From Demetria terragena DSM 11295 (lineage in GTDB: Bacteria > Actinomycetota > Actinomycetes > Actinomycetales > Dermatophilaceae): a DNA stretch of 64,000 nt. A model generated the notes under the pieces. The model did no database searches and was not told the DNA's origin. It worked only from the letters and a program-made list of their open reading frames with translations. The translations under genes were made by a program, and so were the position numbers. Where the stretch lies: positions 1,488,001 to 1,552,000 of the forward strand of contig NZ_AQXW01000004.1 of NCBI RefSeq assembly GCF_000376825.1, in the 5' to 3' direction. Shown here one piece after another: positions 18,597 through 26,108 of this stretch. Position 1 is the stretch's first letter, and every line of letters begins with the position of its first letter.

Positions 18597-19394
18597 CTAG
18601 TCCCCCAACAGAATTGAGATGGGTTTCCAGGTCCCCAGTGACAACTCGGCAGCGACAGGCGTCCTCGACTCCAAGGTGATCGGCGGGCCCGCTGCACTCG
18701 TCCACTCAAATCCGGACGGCGTGGACGGGTCCTTTCGCAAGGCCACCCGCACAAGGTGTTGCGGCTTTGTCGGGATGTTGCTCGCGGGCTGCCCTGTCAC
18801 CGTGGCGATTTCGCCCGCGGTTGCAGGAAATGCCGACACCGACCGAACGTTGCCCTTGAGGCGCCCGAACGTCCGCGGATTCACACCGGGCACCGCCATC
18901 GTGACGGTCTGCCGAATATGGATGTAGGGGACCATCTCGGCGCTGACCAGCAAGGTCACTTCCAAGGACGCGGCGCGCTCCTGCTCGATCTGCAGTACGG
19001 GCTTTCCGGGCGTGACGTACCGGCCCTCGGCCGTCATGACTGCGACGACTCGCCCGTCCGACGCTGCCTTGATCGGCACCTTGTCGCCCTTGGACGTGCG
19101 CACGGTGACGACCGTCTGCCCGCCACGAACTCGGCTTCCTTGGTTTACAGCGACAGATTCAACGTTCCCCGGGAGCCCCGATTCGAGCGTGGTGATGCCG
19201 CCCGGATAGGCCAGGAGGCCATCAGCTGCCTCGGCGCGCGGTACGGCCCCCAGAAGACCCCAGATTCCGATCATGATCGTGGTGATGAGCACAGTGAAGA
19301 CCGCGATCCATCCGCGCGGGGAAGCGAGGAGAAGCGGCGAATCAAGTTGGTCTGGTTGGCGTTTTCGCTCTAGCGCCTTGAATCGGAACTTCAT
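18597..19394 (-). CDS. NHLM-type HlyD-like secretion adaptor
   Basis: 265 residues: a cytoplasmic N-terminus, one membrane helix (WIAVFTVLITTIMIGIWGLLG), then a lipoyl/barrel-sandwich domain (LPGNVESVAVNQGSRVRGGQTVVTV...DGRVVAVMTAEGRYVTPG). Short HlyD proteins of this type accompany NHLM exporters. In a Gram-positive cell it probably bridges membrane and wall rather than reaching an outer membrane. The start overlaps the SagB gene stop by four bases. Confidence 0.88.
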   Translation of the reverse strand: MKFRFKALERKRQPDQLDSPLLLASPRGWIAVFTVLITTIMIGIWGLLGAVPRAEAADGLLAYPGGITTLESGLPGNVESVAVNQGSRVRGGQTVVTVRTSKGDKVPIKAASDGRVVAVMTAEGRYVTPGKPVLQIEQERAASLEVTLLVSAEMVPYIHIRQTVTMAVPGVNPRTFGRLKGNVRSVSAFPATAGEIATVTGQPASNIPTKPQHLVRVALRKDPSTPSGFEWTSAAGPPITLESRTPVAAELSLGTWKPISILLGD

Positions 19395-20785
19395 GATTGG
19401 CGCCCCTTAGCCAACCCGGGGTCCGGCGCTCCCATGATCAGGTGACCCACGACGTCTTCGGCCATCGGATTGACACCCGTCGCTGCCGCGAAGGTCATCG
19501 ACGAGCACCCGCCCAGTCCGCACAACCCGAGTCCTTCAGCCTGAGCCGCCAAGTACATGGACTGATAGACCACCCCGACATGCTTGGTGAGGAGTGCGTA
19601 CGCCATGCCCTCGTATTTCCACATCAGCCGACCGAATCGGGCGGACAGCAGCACCACGACCGGAGCCGGGCCGTCGGCTGCAGCATTCATCTGCGCTTCG
19701 GCTGAAATCGCGGCCACGCGGCGCTCGTGGTCGGTCACCAACACGAGCTGGTGATTGCGCGAGTCGTATCGATACAGGCCGCGCTGCAATCCGTTGACGT
19801 CCGCCGCGAGGACATAGGCATCGAGCTCGTGGATCGCACCGCCGCTGGGGTATGGACGATCCACTACTTCCAGGCCCCGCTCAGACTCTGTCGTGCCACG
19901 AGTCCGCATCGTGCGGTAGAGCACTCCGGCCACCTGCTCAAGCGTCGTGGCCCCTGGGGCGAAGGCCCGCGTGCTGCGTCGGCGCTCCATCGCCTGAGCC
20001 AGAGTCGGTTCGTCCTCCCGATTCAGATCGGCGACAGGGAGATCGATCACCGTCGCGTCCGGTGGAATGGGCCGATCAAACGGAATCGGCTCGAATTCCC
20101 CTGCCAGCCTGAAGGTTCCGCCATATCCCGGGCCGCGGCGGAAGTCCGAGACCTTGCGATGGAACCAGAGATCACACGCATCCCATTGGCGATACTCACG
20201 GGAGGTGATCTGTTCCTCAGTCAGCCACAGTCCGGCAGAGTGCAGGAGGTCGAGAACGGCTCGTGGCAACAGTTCGCCTCGGCCCGCCACCAACTCGCCG
20301 AAAATGTCAGCGGTCAGTCGGACCTGGAGATGAGAAGCACCCGACTCCACCAGGACCTGCCCGGCCGCCGGGGTTGCCACCAGGTGCGGGCTCATTGACC
20401 GCTGAAGTCGATCATCCGGAACCGGACGAACGCTCGCGGCGAGGGCGCCCGCGCTCCGGAGTGCGGCGATCGCCTGGCCGTCGGGGTCCACGACGCGGTA
20501 TTCGAGAAGCCCGATGGCCTCCAGTCGAGCCTGCGCCATCTTCAGTTCCATGGCAATCGCCATGTCGCCGCCCGCGGCGAGCGCCCGTTGCATCAACTGC
20601 GGGCTGGTGACCGGCTCGACAGCCAACTGGGCGAACGCGTCTCTGACGGCTGCGTTGGCCACAGGGATAGTTTGCTGCCAGGAGCCGACATCGACACGGA
20701 GTCCGTTCTCGACCGGTGCCATGTTGCCGTCCGGTCGTACGGCCAGATGGATTGCGTACGTGGACGTTGCCTCAACGATTGTCAT
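19391..20785 (-). CDS. SagB-type azoline dehydrogenase
   Basis: 464 residues. The C-terminal ~200 residues are an FMN-dependent nitroreductase-fold dehydrogenase: ERRRSTRAFAPG at its start, then YPSGGAIHELDAYVLA, GLYRYD, and KHVGVVYQSMYLAAQAEGLGLC near the end. Members oxidise thiazoline/oxazoline rings to aromatic azoles after cyclodehydration. The N-terminal ~250 residues are a less conserved docking-like region. It has a good site (GGGAGAAGC before ATG). It is adjacent to the YcaO gene, so Cys residues of the precursors are expected to become thiazoles. Confidence 0.9.
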   Translation of the reverse strand: MTIVEATSTYAIHLAVRPDGNMAPVENGLRVDVGSWQQTIPVANAAVRDAFAQLAVEPVTSPQLMQRALAAGGDMAIAMELKMAQARLEAIGLLEYRVVDPDGQAIAALRSAGALAASVRPVPDDRLQRSMSPHLVATPAAGQVLVESGASHLQVRLTADIFGELVAGRGELLPRAVLDLLHSAGLWLTEEQITSREYRQWDACDLWFHRKVSDFRRGPGYGGTFRLAGEFEPIPFDRPIPPDATVIDLPVADLNREDEPTLAQAMERRRSTRAFAPGATTLEQVAGVLYRTMRTRGTTESERGLEVVDRPYPSGGAIHELDAYVLAADVNGLQRGLYRYDSRNHQLVLVTDHERRVAAISAEAQMNAAADGPAPVVVLLSARFGRLMWKYEGMAYALLTKHVGVVYQSMYLAAQAEGLGLCGLGGCSSMTFAAATGVNPMAEDVVGHLIMGAPDPGLAKGRQS

Positions 20786-20813
20786 GTGCTTCTCCCGCGA
20801 TCGATCAGTGGAT

Positions 20814-23072
20814 TTAGAAGAAGACGCCGATGGGATTGACGTCCTCTTCCCGCATGGGCTCCGAGCGCCACCCGAGCTTCACTGGCACGTCGAAGATTCG
20901 CCCGGGGCCCGTCCTGCGCCAGAAGTGCCGCATCCCCGGCACGAAGACCTTCGCGACGGCAAGTTCAATGTCCGGTCGCGTCTGATTCACCACGAGGGTC
21001 TCCATGCCTGCGGCGGCCAGGTCGTCGACCAGGTACCGCACGAGATCTCCCATCGTGCTGGGCAACTGCCGCTCGATGCTGTCCAACTGAGTCAGGGGTA
21101 GGTCCGTCGCGGGCGCGACCCACGAGTCCTTAGCCATCGTGCGGGTCTTGCACCAGTCGAGCGTCGCCTCGTCTTCGGTGCCGTACACCGTGTTGCCGTC
21201 CTCGTCGCGGGCTCGCACGAAGGGAAGGAACTGGTTGAGCTCGGTGAGCGATCGATAGAACGCGATGTTCGGGTCAGGGTGGGCACCGAAGCCGACCATG
21301 ATGTCCTCCACCTCGTGCTTGCGCCGAGAGAAGGCGGCAAAGGTCGAGACGCCAAGGTCGTTGCTCAAATCGAGCACCCAGATCTCGCGATCCATCGTGG
21401 CGTAAAAATCGATCATCTGTTGGAGATAGGGCGATTCGATCGCGTCCAGATCGACGCCTGGCCGAGGGCTGCGGTTAAACCACCACAGTGCGACGGCATC
21501 CCGCTCGTAGACTTCGCACATGGCCTGCAAGACGGCCTCATCGAGAGTGTTGCCCGCAGCTCCGCCATTTGAGTCGGTGATCGCGTAACGCTGACCAGGG
21601 ACTTCCAGGTCGGGGTGCCCGAACCAGACCAGGCCAGACGGCACCATCACTTCCTCGCCGGTCGTCAGCGAGCGAGCCGGGGTCCAGTCGACTTGCCGGT
21701 CACGGTCGAAGACCTCGGGAATGACCTGCAGGCGGTTTTTGGGGTCCGCGTTCCACACTTTGCGCATTGCGTACTGGGCCGGCGAATAGCACAGGTAGCC
21801 GGCCGGATCCAGGGCCCGCGTCGTCAGCGCGTTGTAGCTCGACCGGACCTCGGGCAGTCCCTCGGACCACACCCCCGAGTACCGCTCGATGGCCTCGCAC
21901 ATTCCCGAGACCTTGGCCTGAATCTCAGTCCGCCCCTTGCCGCCTGACTGCCCTCGCATGTTGTTGCGCAGTAGACCCATGTTGTGGCCGGCGACACCGA
22001 AGTTGTGGCCAGCGACGAAGGAGTAGGTGATGCCTTCCTCATCGGTGTTGAGGGTCTCCAGGTGAGAGATCGCGCCGAGAATCGGACTGATGTGGTGCTC
22101 GAGTCGGTCGTACGTCTCCTTCGGCGTGCACACCCGATAGCCGTTGTCCTCGATGTACTGCGCTTTCTCGGAGCCGAGTTCGACCTGGCTGGTCGGACGC
22201 AGCGCAGCCGGGTCATCCGTCGAGTGTTGGAGGTTGTTCACCAAGACGTGCGTACGCGTCTCGAACCGCTTCATGTCGACCGAGCGCATCGCGCCGGCCA
22301 ACTCGCCTGGAGCGCCCAGGGCGAGCGCTGTGATCTCGTTGGCAACCAAACCAGCCGAAGCTGCCACGGCACCAGGGGCGCGACCTGCTGGCTTCACCCG
22401 GGCTCGCCCGCCCTTGTAGCGGGACAGGTAGCGCGCTGCGTGCCGGTTCGCCGAGATGCGCTCGGCTGCCGACTCCCAACACCCCGTTTCGCCAGGAATG
22501 AACCGCGGCCCGACCCACATTTCGCGACCATCGGGCTTCACCAGTAGCCACGGCTGGCTGCGGGAGAGCATCTGCTTGTTGACCGACTGCAAGTCGTCGT
22601 CGAGGTAATCCCGGACGACCACGACCACGAGATCTGTGGTGTCCAGAGCATCCACCGACATCACGGAGTGAACGCTGATTCCTGAGTACGGCGAAAGACA
22701 GTCGACGAGGGCGCCCGCAAAAGGAGACTCGGTCCGGTCCAGCACCGTGACGTGGTAGGCGGCCTCGCCTAGGAGGCGATCGGTTGCCCCATAGGTCTCG
22801 GCGTACGCACTTTCTGGCGTGCCTGCGTCCGGGGTCTCCACGACGTGCCCCGACTTGCGCAGTCGGGCGAGCTGAACGAAGACCTGATCGAAGGCCATCT
22901 CGCCGCTGAGTTCTTTCACGATGTCCGGCATTGACCGCGTGCCATCGATCAGCTCGGCCACCCGTGCGGTGTTCTTGTCCTCGATGATGAAGGTCTGTTC
23001 GTCGTTCGTCATGAACAACGTTCCGTGCACAACATCGATTTGGGCGCTGGAGCGAAAACGCAAGGTGCTCAT
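20814..23072 (-). CDS. TOMM cyclodehydratase: leader-docking/E1-like domain fused to YcaO
   Basis: 752 residues. The first ~320 form the ThiF/E1-like docking scaffold that binds the leader, without a clear zinc tetrad. From about 325 the YcaO domain follows, with ATP-binding motifs GGKGRTEIQAKVSGMCEAIER (about 377-397) and QAMCEVYERDAVALWW. The protein ends in NPIGVFF, corresponding to the conserved C-terminal segment. YcaO enzymes use ATP to convert Cys, Ser and Thr to azolines. The fused architecture is the usual one for nitrile-hydratase-leader TOMM clusters. It is the central modifying enzyme of the cluster. Confidence 0.95.
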   Translation of the reverse strand: MSTLRFRSSAQIDVVHGTLFMTNDEQTFIIEDKNTARVAELIDGTRSMPDIVKELSGEMAFDQVFVQLARLRKSGHVVETPDAGTPESAYAETYGATDRLLGEAAYHVTVLDRTESPFAGALVDCLSPYSGISVHSVMSVDALDTTDLVVVVVRDYLDDDLQSVNKQMLSRSQPWLLVKPDGREMWVGPRFIPGETGCWESAAERISANRHAARYLSRYKGGRARVKPAGRAPGAVAASAGLVANEITALALGAPGELAGAMRSVDMKRFETRTHVLVNNLQHSTDDPAALRPTSQVELGSEKAQYIEDNGYRVCTPKETYDRLEHHISPILGAISHLETLNTDEEGITYSFVAGHNFGVAGHNMGLLRNNMRGQSGGKGRTEIQAKVSGMCEAIERYSGVWSEGLPEVRSSYNALTTRALDPAGYLCYSPAQYAMRKVWNADPKNRLQVIPEVFDRDRQVDWTPARSLTTGEEVMVPSGLVWFGHPDLEVPGQRYAITDSNGGAAGNTLDEAVLQAMCEVYERDAVALWWFNRSPRPGVDLDAIESPYLQQMIDFYATMDREIWVLDLSNDLGVSTFAAFSRRKHEVEDIMVGFGAHPDPNIAFYRSLTELNQFLPFVRARDEDGNTVYGTEDEATLDWCKTRTMAKDSWVAPATDLPLTQLDSIERQLPSTMGDLVRYLVDDLAAAGMETLVVNQTRPDIELAVAKVFVPGMRHFWRRTGPGRIFDVPVKLGWRSEPMREEDVNPIGVFF

Positions 23073-23103
23073 AGGATTTCCTGTCCGAAGGCGGGTGTGT
23101 AGG

Positions 23104-23289
23104 TCAGTACCTGGGGCGGCGGGTCAGTAGCCATCCGATGACGAAGCCGAGGCATCCGACGACGGCAAACATCAGCGCCACGGGGTTATTGGCGGGCTCC
23201 GTGCGCAGATTGACCACGGCAAGCACGGCTCCGACCACCCCCCAGATGAAGCAGAAGATCGCCAGAAAGGTCTTGAGGTTGGAGTTCAT
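23104..23289 (-). CDS. Small two-helix membrane protein in the TOMM operon
   Basis: 61 residues with two membrane helices (FLAIFCFIWGVVGAVLAVV and ALMFAVVGCLGFVIGWLL) and a basic C-terminus RRPRY. It overlaps the methyltransferase gene by four bases and lies 31 bases before the YcaO gene, so it is an integral member of the operon. Immunity or assembly of the membrane export complex are possible roles; no family is recognised. Confidence 0.7.
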   Translation of the reverse strand: MNSNLKTFLAIFCFIWGVVGAVLAVVNLRTEPANNPVALMFAVVGCLGFVIGWLLTRRPRY

Positions 23290-24131
23290 GTGATGTCCTC
23301 GAGGTGCTCGGTTGATTCAGCCACCTGGCGTGGTTTGTATCCGTGGGCGCTGTGGACGTTCAGGGCGATGTAGGTGTCCGGATCGCGTTGCAAGTTCTCC
23401 CAAGACCAGGCGACGACGGCAAGTTGTTCTGCCTTGAGGACGCCGTCAACGACCAACGGGATATAGCGCTCCGGGCCCATGTGGACCGAGAACGCGGAGA
23501 GCGGGTGATCGTCGGTGCTCACGACCTTCTTGACTCGTTCGACACCAGAGAATCCGCACTCGGAGAGTTCGCCCGGGATCGATTGCATGACAAAGCGATC
23601 GCCGCCAGCGTCCTCCTGGCTACGTCGCATGGCGTTGAAGACTTCAACAAGGCCGCGGACCACCCGGCCGGTACTGTGCCCGGCGTCCCCGTCGTCCACA
23701 TCAATGACGTGAATCCGCCCGCCTGGCACCAGAACTCGGTATGCCTCGCGAAGGAGATCACACCTGGAACCGGGCCGCAGGTGCTGGAGGACGAATCTCA
23801 ACTCGACGTCGTCGACTGACTCGTCCTCCAAGGGCAACCGGCCCTCGGGTGAGATCAGAATGGTCGGTGCCGCAATCTGACCGAAGAAGTCATCGACAAC
23901 ATCGGCCGCCATGACCCGAGCATGCGGAAGGCTCTCCCGCAGCCGACGCACGACCGCCCCGCTCCCGGAGCCGACCTCCAGAACCACGCCCTTCTCGTCT
24001 AAACCGTGTTCCACCATTGCTTCCAACTCCCGGGGAAAAGTGAGTTGCGCCTGACGTTCCAGACGGTTTAGCTCAGCTCCCCTCAGGGCAGGCAGAACGG
24101 TGTAACTGCCTTGTCGTGCCTGCGTCGTCAT
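23286..24131 (-). CDS. Class I SAM-dependent methyltransferase of the TOMM cluster
   Basis: 281 residues from ATG 24131 (a GTG at 24215 in the same frame is an alternative; neither has a strong ribosome site). Motif I VVLEVGSGSG, then AADVVDDFF, and YRVLVPGGRIHVIDVDDGD give a class I methyltransferase fold; the C-terminal third is unassigned. It is the first gene of the minus-strand modification/export operon, divergent from precursor 1. A tailoring role on the peptide (N- or S/O-methylation) is likely but unproven. Confidence 0.85.
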   Translation of the reverse strand: MTTQARQGSYTVLPALRGAELNRLERQAQLTFPRELEAMVEHGLDEKGVVLEVGSGSGAVVRRLRESLPHARVMAADVVDDFFGQIAAPTILISPEGRLPLEDESVDDVELRFVLQHLRPGSRCDLLREAYRVLVPGGRIHVIDVDDGDAGHSTGRVVRGLVEVFNAMRRSQEDAGGDRFVMQSIPGELSECGFSGVERVKKVVSTDDHPLSAFSVHMGPERYIPLVVDGVLKAEQLAVVAWSWENLQRDPDTYIALNVHSAHGYKPRQVAESTEHLEDIT

Positions 24132-24340
24132 ATCGCCATCAGAGCCCCCGGCCCGGTCCTTCTCAAGGCGGGTGCCGGTCTTTACGCAACGTCCAGAGAG
24201 GACTACGTACGTCACGCGCGCACTGCTGCATCGCTTCCTGCATCAACTACGTCGGCAACCGCCACGTTCAGGTCTTTTCGTCGCGGGTTCGGCTGCCCAC
24301 GATGAGCGGGAACCCACACAACCCGTCGAATGGAAGTGCC

Positions 24341-24739
24341 ATGGCATTCACAGATGACCGCAAGGACGAGTTCGTCGCGGCATACACCCAGGTTCTCCTC
24401 GCGTCCTGGAGCGACGATGCCTACGCGAACCGCCTCGATGAAAACCCCAGGTCCGCCCTTGCAGAGGCCGGCCTCTTTCTCCCCGAAGGAGTCGCTGTCC
24501 AGATCACCCGAGCCGATACCGCGAGCGACGATCCAGCGGATTTCGAAAGCCAAAGCACCGCCGTTCGGCTCGAGCGGCAGGTACAGCGGTACGTCGAAGG
24601 GTTGCGAACCGGGCTCGTGGTCCTGCACATCCCGGAGACGCCCCAGATCGATACCTCCGAGCTCGATCTCGATGAGTTGGATGAAGTCGCCGCGGGCGTC
24701 GTGTCCTGTTGCTGCTGCCCCTGTTGTTGCTGCGGCTGA
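24341..24739 (+). CDS. TOMM precursor peptide 1, nitrile-hydratase-like leader, core C4-P-C4-G
   Basis: 132 residues from ATG 24341 (GGAAG five bases upstream; an in-frame ATG at 24302 is weaker). The leader has the NHLP features FVAAYTQVLLASWSDDAY, NPRSALAEAGL and LPEGVAVQI, derived from nitrile hydratase alpha subunit. A second conserved block HIPETPQIDTSEL precedes AAG|VVS and the core CCCCPCCCCG. Codons for Cys mix TGT and TGC. The peptide is the substrate expected for YcaO and SagB: up to eight thiazoles around one Pro. It is followed by its own terminator, so it is transcribed apart from precursors 2 and 3. Confidence 0.93.
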   Translation: MAFTDDRKDEFVAAYTQVLLASWSDDAYANRLDENPRSALAEAGLFLPEGVAVQITRADTASDDPADFESQSTAVRLERQVQRYVEGLRTGLVVLHIPETPQIDTSELDLDELDEVAAGVVSCCCCPCCCCG

Positions 24740-24751
24740 CCGACCTACCCG

Positions 24752-24787
24752 ACTGACGGCCAGACCGCACCCGGTCTGGCCGTCAGT
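24752..24787. terminator. Terminator after precursor 1
   Basis: ACTGACGGCCAGACCG (24752-24767), loop CACC, then the exact complement (24772-24787): a 16-bp perfect stem 12 bases after the stop. Confidence 0.85.
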
Positions 24788-24850
24788 CATGTCATGTCCT
24801 GGGGCGGCCGCGAGAGGCGCCGTGCGAGGCTCGCCCCACCGTTTTCTGGA

Positions 24851-24900
24851 GTTCGGTCAGACCATGCGTGCGCTCAGCCTCACGGATGGTCTGACCGAAC
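24851..24900. repeat. 15-bp perfect inverted repeat with 20-base loop
   Basis: GTTCGGTCAGACCAT (24851-24865) is matched exactly by ATGGTCTGACCGAAC (24886-24900). It is too far from precursor 1 to be its main terminator and may be an RNA structure or a second terminator. Confidence 0.65.
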
Positions 24901-24917
24901 CGCGCGCCGGCGCGCGG
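24900..24917. repeat. 18-base self-complementary GC palindrome
   Basis: CCGCGCGCCGGCGCGCGG reads the same on both strands and abuts the end of the preceding inverted repeat. Confidence 0.5.
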
Positions 24918-25086
24918 GAGCTTCCACCGCCCGGTATGCGCTACGTCGGGATCAGCATCCTCTGCGCAAGCCTGCGACGGCCCCCGTGAGCCCTACGTCG
25001 GCTGATCGGTTGGTTCAGGGGTTCCACACCGTAGGAGCGCACTCACAGGATGAAGTCATCGCTCGGTAGACCCACTGCCGACGAGT

Positions 25087-25115
25087 CGAAATCTGTTAAA
25101 GATCAACGGATTTCG
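25087..25115 (+). promoter_or_regulatory. Inverted repeat before the precursor 2 ribosome site
   Basis: CGAAATC (25087-25093) and GATTTCG (25109-25115) pair perfectly, with a nested GTT/AAC. It lies 15-20 bases before the AAGGAGG of precursor 2, so it is either an operator overlapping the promoter or a hairpin in the 5' leader. Confidence 0.5.
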
Positions 25116-25141
25116 CTCGATCAAACAATGAAGGAGGAGCC

Positions 25142-25522
25142 ATGGCTCTCACTGAGGACAACAAGAACCAGTTCGTCGACGCCTACACCAAGGTGCTGCT
25201 GACCAGCTGGTCGAGCGACGAGTACAGCCAGCGTCTGGACAGCGACCCGCGCGCCGCCCTCGCCGAGGCCGGTCTCGTCCTTCCGGCAGACGCCAAGGTC
25301 ACCATCACCCGCGGTAGCGCCGAACCAGCAACAACCGAAGACGCCAAGCAGTCCCGCCTCGACAACCAGGTCGCCCTGTACGAAACGGGTCTGGAGACCG
25401 GCGTCTTCGAGTTCCACCTTCCCTCGACCCCGCAGATCGACACCTCCGAGCTAGAGGATGCCGAACTGGAAGGTGCCGCCGGAGGCACCTGCTGCTGCTG
25501 CTGCCCCTGCTGCTGCTGCTGA
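25142..25522 (+). CDS. TOMM precursor peptide 2, core T-C5-P-C4
   Basis: 126 residues with a near-ideal ribosome site AAGGAGG at 25131-25137. The NHLP leader shows FVDAYTKVLLTSWSSDEY, DPRAALAEAGL, LPADAKVTI. The HLPSTPQIDTSEL block leads to GAAGG|T and the core CCCCCPCCCC, which ends on Cys with no final Gly. Apart from one CCC, the core is an unbroken run of TGC codons, so it is prone to replication slippage. The strong ribosome site suggests that this is the most highly expressed precursor. Precursor 3 follows 35 bases downstream. Confidence 0.93.
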   Translation: MALTEDNKNQFVDAYTKVLLTSWSSDEYSQRLDSDPRAALAEAGLVLPADAKVTITRGSAEPATTEDAKQSRLDNQVALYETGLETGVFEFHLPSTPQIDTSELEDAELEGAAGGTCCCCCPCCCC

Positions 25523-25557
25523 TCCCCTCACCACCAATCTGACCTAAGGAGCACACC

Positions 25558-25905
25558 ATGACCACGCGTGATGCCTATACACAAGTTCTGCTGAAGAGTT
25601 GGAGCGATGACGAGTTCAACGCTCGTCTCGACGCCGACCCCAAGGGCGCGGCCGCTGAAGCTGGGCTCGCCATCCCTGACAACGTGTCCGTCACCGTTGT
25701 CCGGCATGAGGCCCCCAGTGATTCCAGCGACGAGGCGCAGGACGCCATCGTCGACCAGCAGGCCGCCCTCATCGACCAGGGCATCGCCAAGGGCGCGGTG
25801 GAGCTACACGTCCCGGAATCCCCGGCGATCGATGGCGCCGACCTCACGTCCGGCGAACTTCAGGCCACCGCCGCTGGAGTGTGCTGCAGCTGTTGCTGCG
25901 GCTGA
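25558..25905 (+). CDS. TOMM precursor peptide 3, core CC-S-CCC-G
   Basis: 115 residues; AAGGAG site nine bases before ATG. The N-terminus is shortened relative to precursors 1 and 2 (starts MTTRDAYTQVLLKSWSDDEF), but DPKGAAAEAGL, IPDNVSVTV and the HVPESPAIDGADL block are kept. The core after TAAG|V is CCSCCCG: Pro is replaced by Ser, giving one potential oxazole among five thiazoles. It is cotranscribed with precursor 2 and followed by a very stable hairpin. Confidence 0.92.
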   Translation: MTTRDAYTQVLLKSWSDDEFNARLDADPKGAAAEAGLAIPDNVSVTVVRHEAPSDSSDEAQDAIVDQQAALIDQGIAKGAVELHVPESPAIDGADLTSGELQATAAGVCCSCCCG

Positions 25906-25920
25906 TCTCAGCTGTCGTTC

Positions 25921-25958
25921 CGCGAGGGCCCCGGGCCACCTGGCCCGGGGCCCTCGCG
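25921..25958. terminator. 17-bp GC-rich hairpin after precursor 3
   Basis: CGCGAGGGCCCCGGGCC (25921-25937), loop ACCT, exact complement (25942-25958). It probably limits read-through into the downstream exporter genes and keeps precursor mRNA in excess. Confidence 0.85.
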
Positions 25959-26108
25959 TGTCGTGCATCAGACGGTGGAAGCAGAGTTCCCGACGCACTC
26001 ATGCGTACCGGCTACGTGCGTTTCGGCGGTATTGCGCACTATCTGGGTCTCGGAAGCGCCCGAGCGCCCTCCAAGACTGTGACTAGGACCCGACCAAAGG
26101 AGAGGCAG

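Larger units (their letters stand above)
24740..25141 (+). other. Non-coding interval between precursors 1 and 2
   Basis: About 400 bases with no convincing gene on either strand. It contains the 24752 terminator, a second 15-bp inverted repeat at 24851-24900, an 18-base GC palindrome at 24900-24917, and an AT-richer promoter-like stretch with a 29-base imperfect inverted repeat just before the precursor 2 ribosome site. A small RNA or leader RNA is possible. Confidence 0.6.

Noticed and set aside
24116-24340. N-terminal extension of precursor 1
   Set aside because: It would overlap the divergent methyltransferase start, and the homologous precursor 2 begins at the equivalent of ATG 24341.
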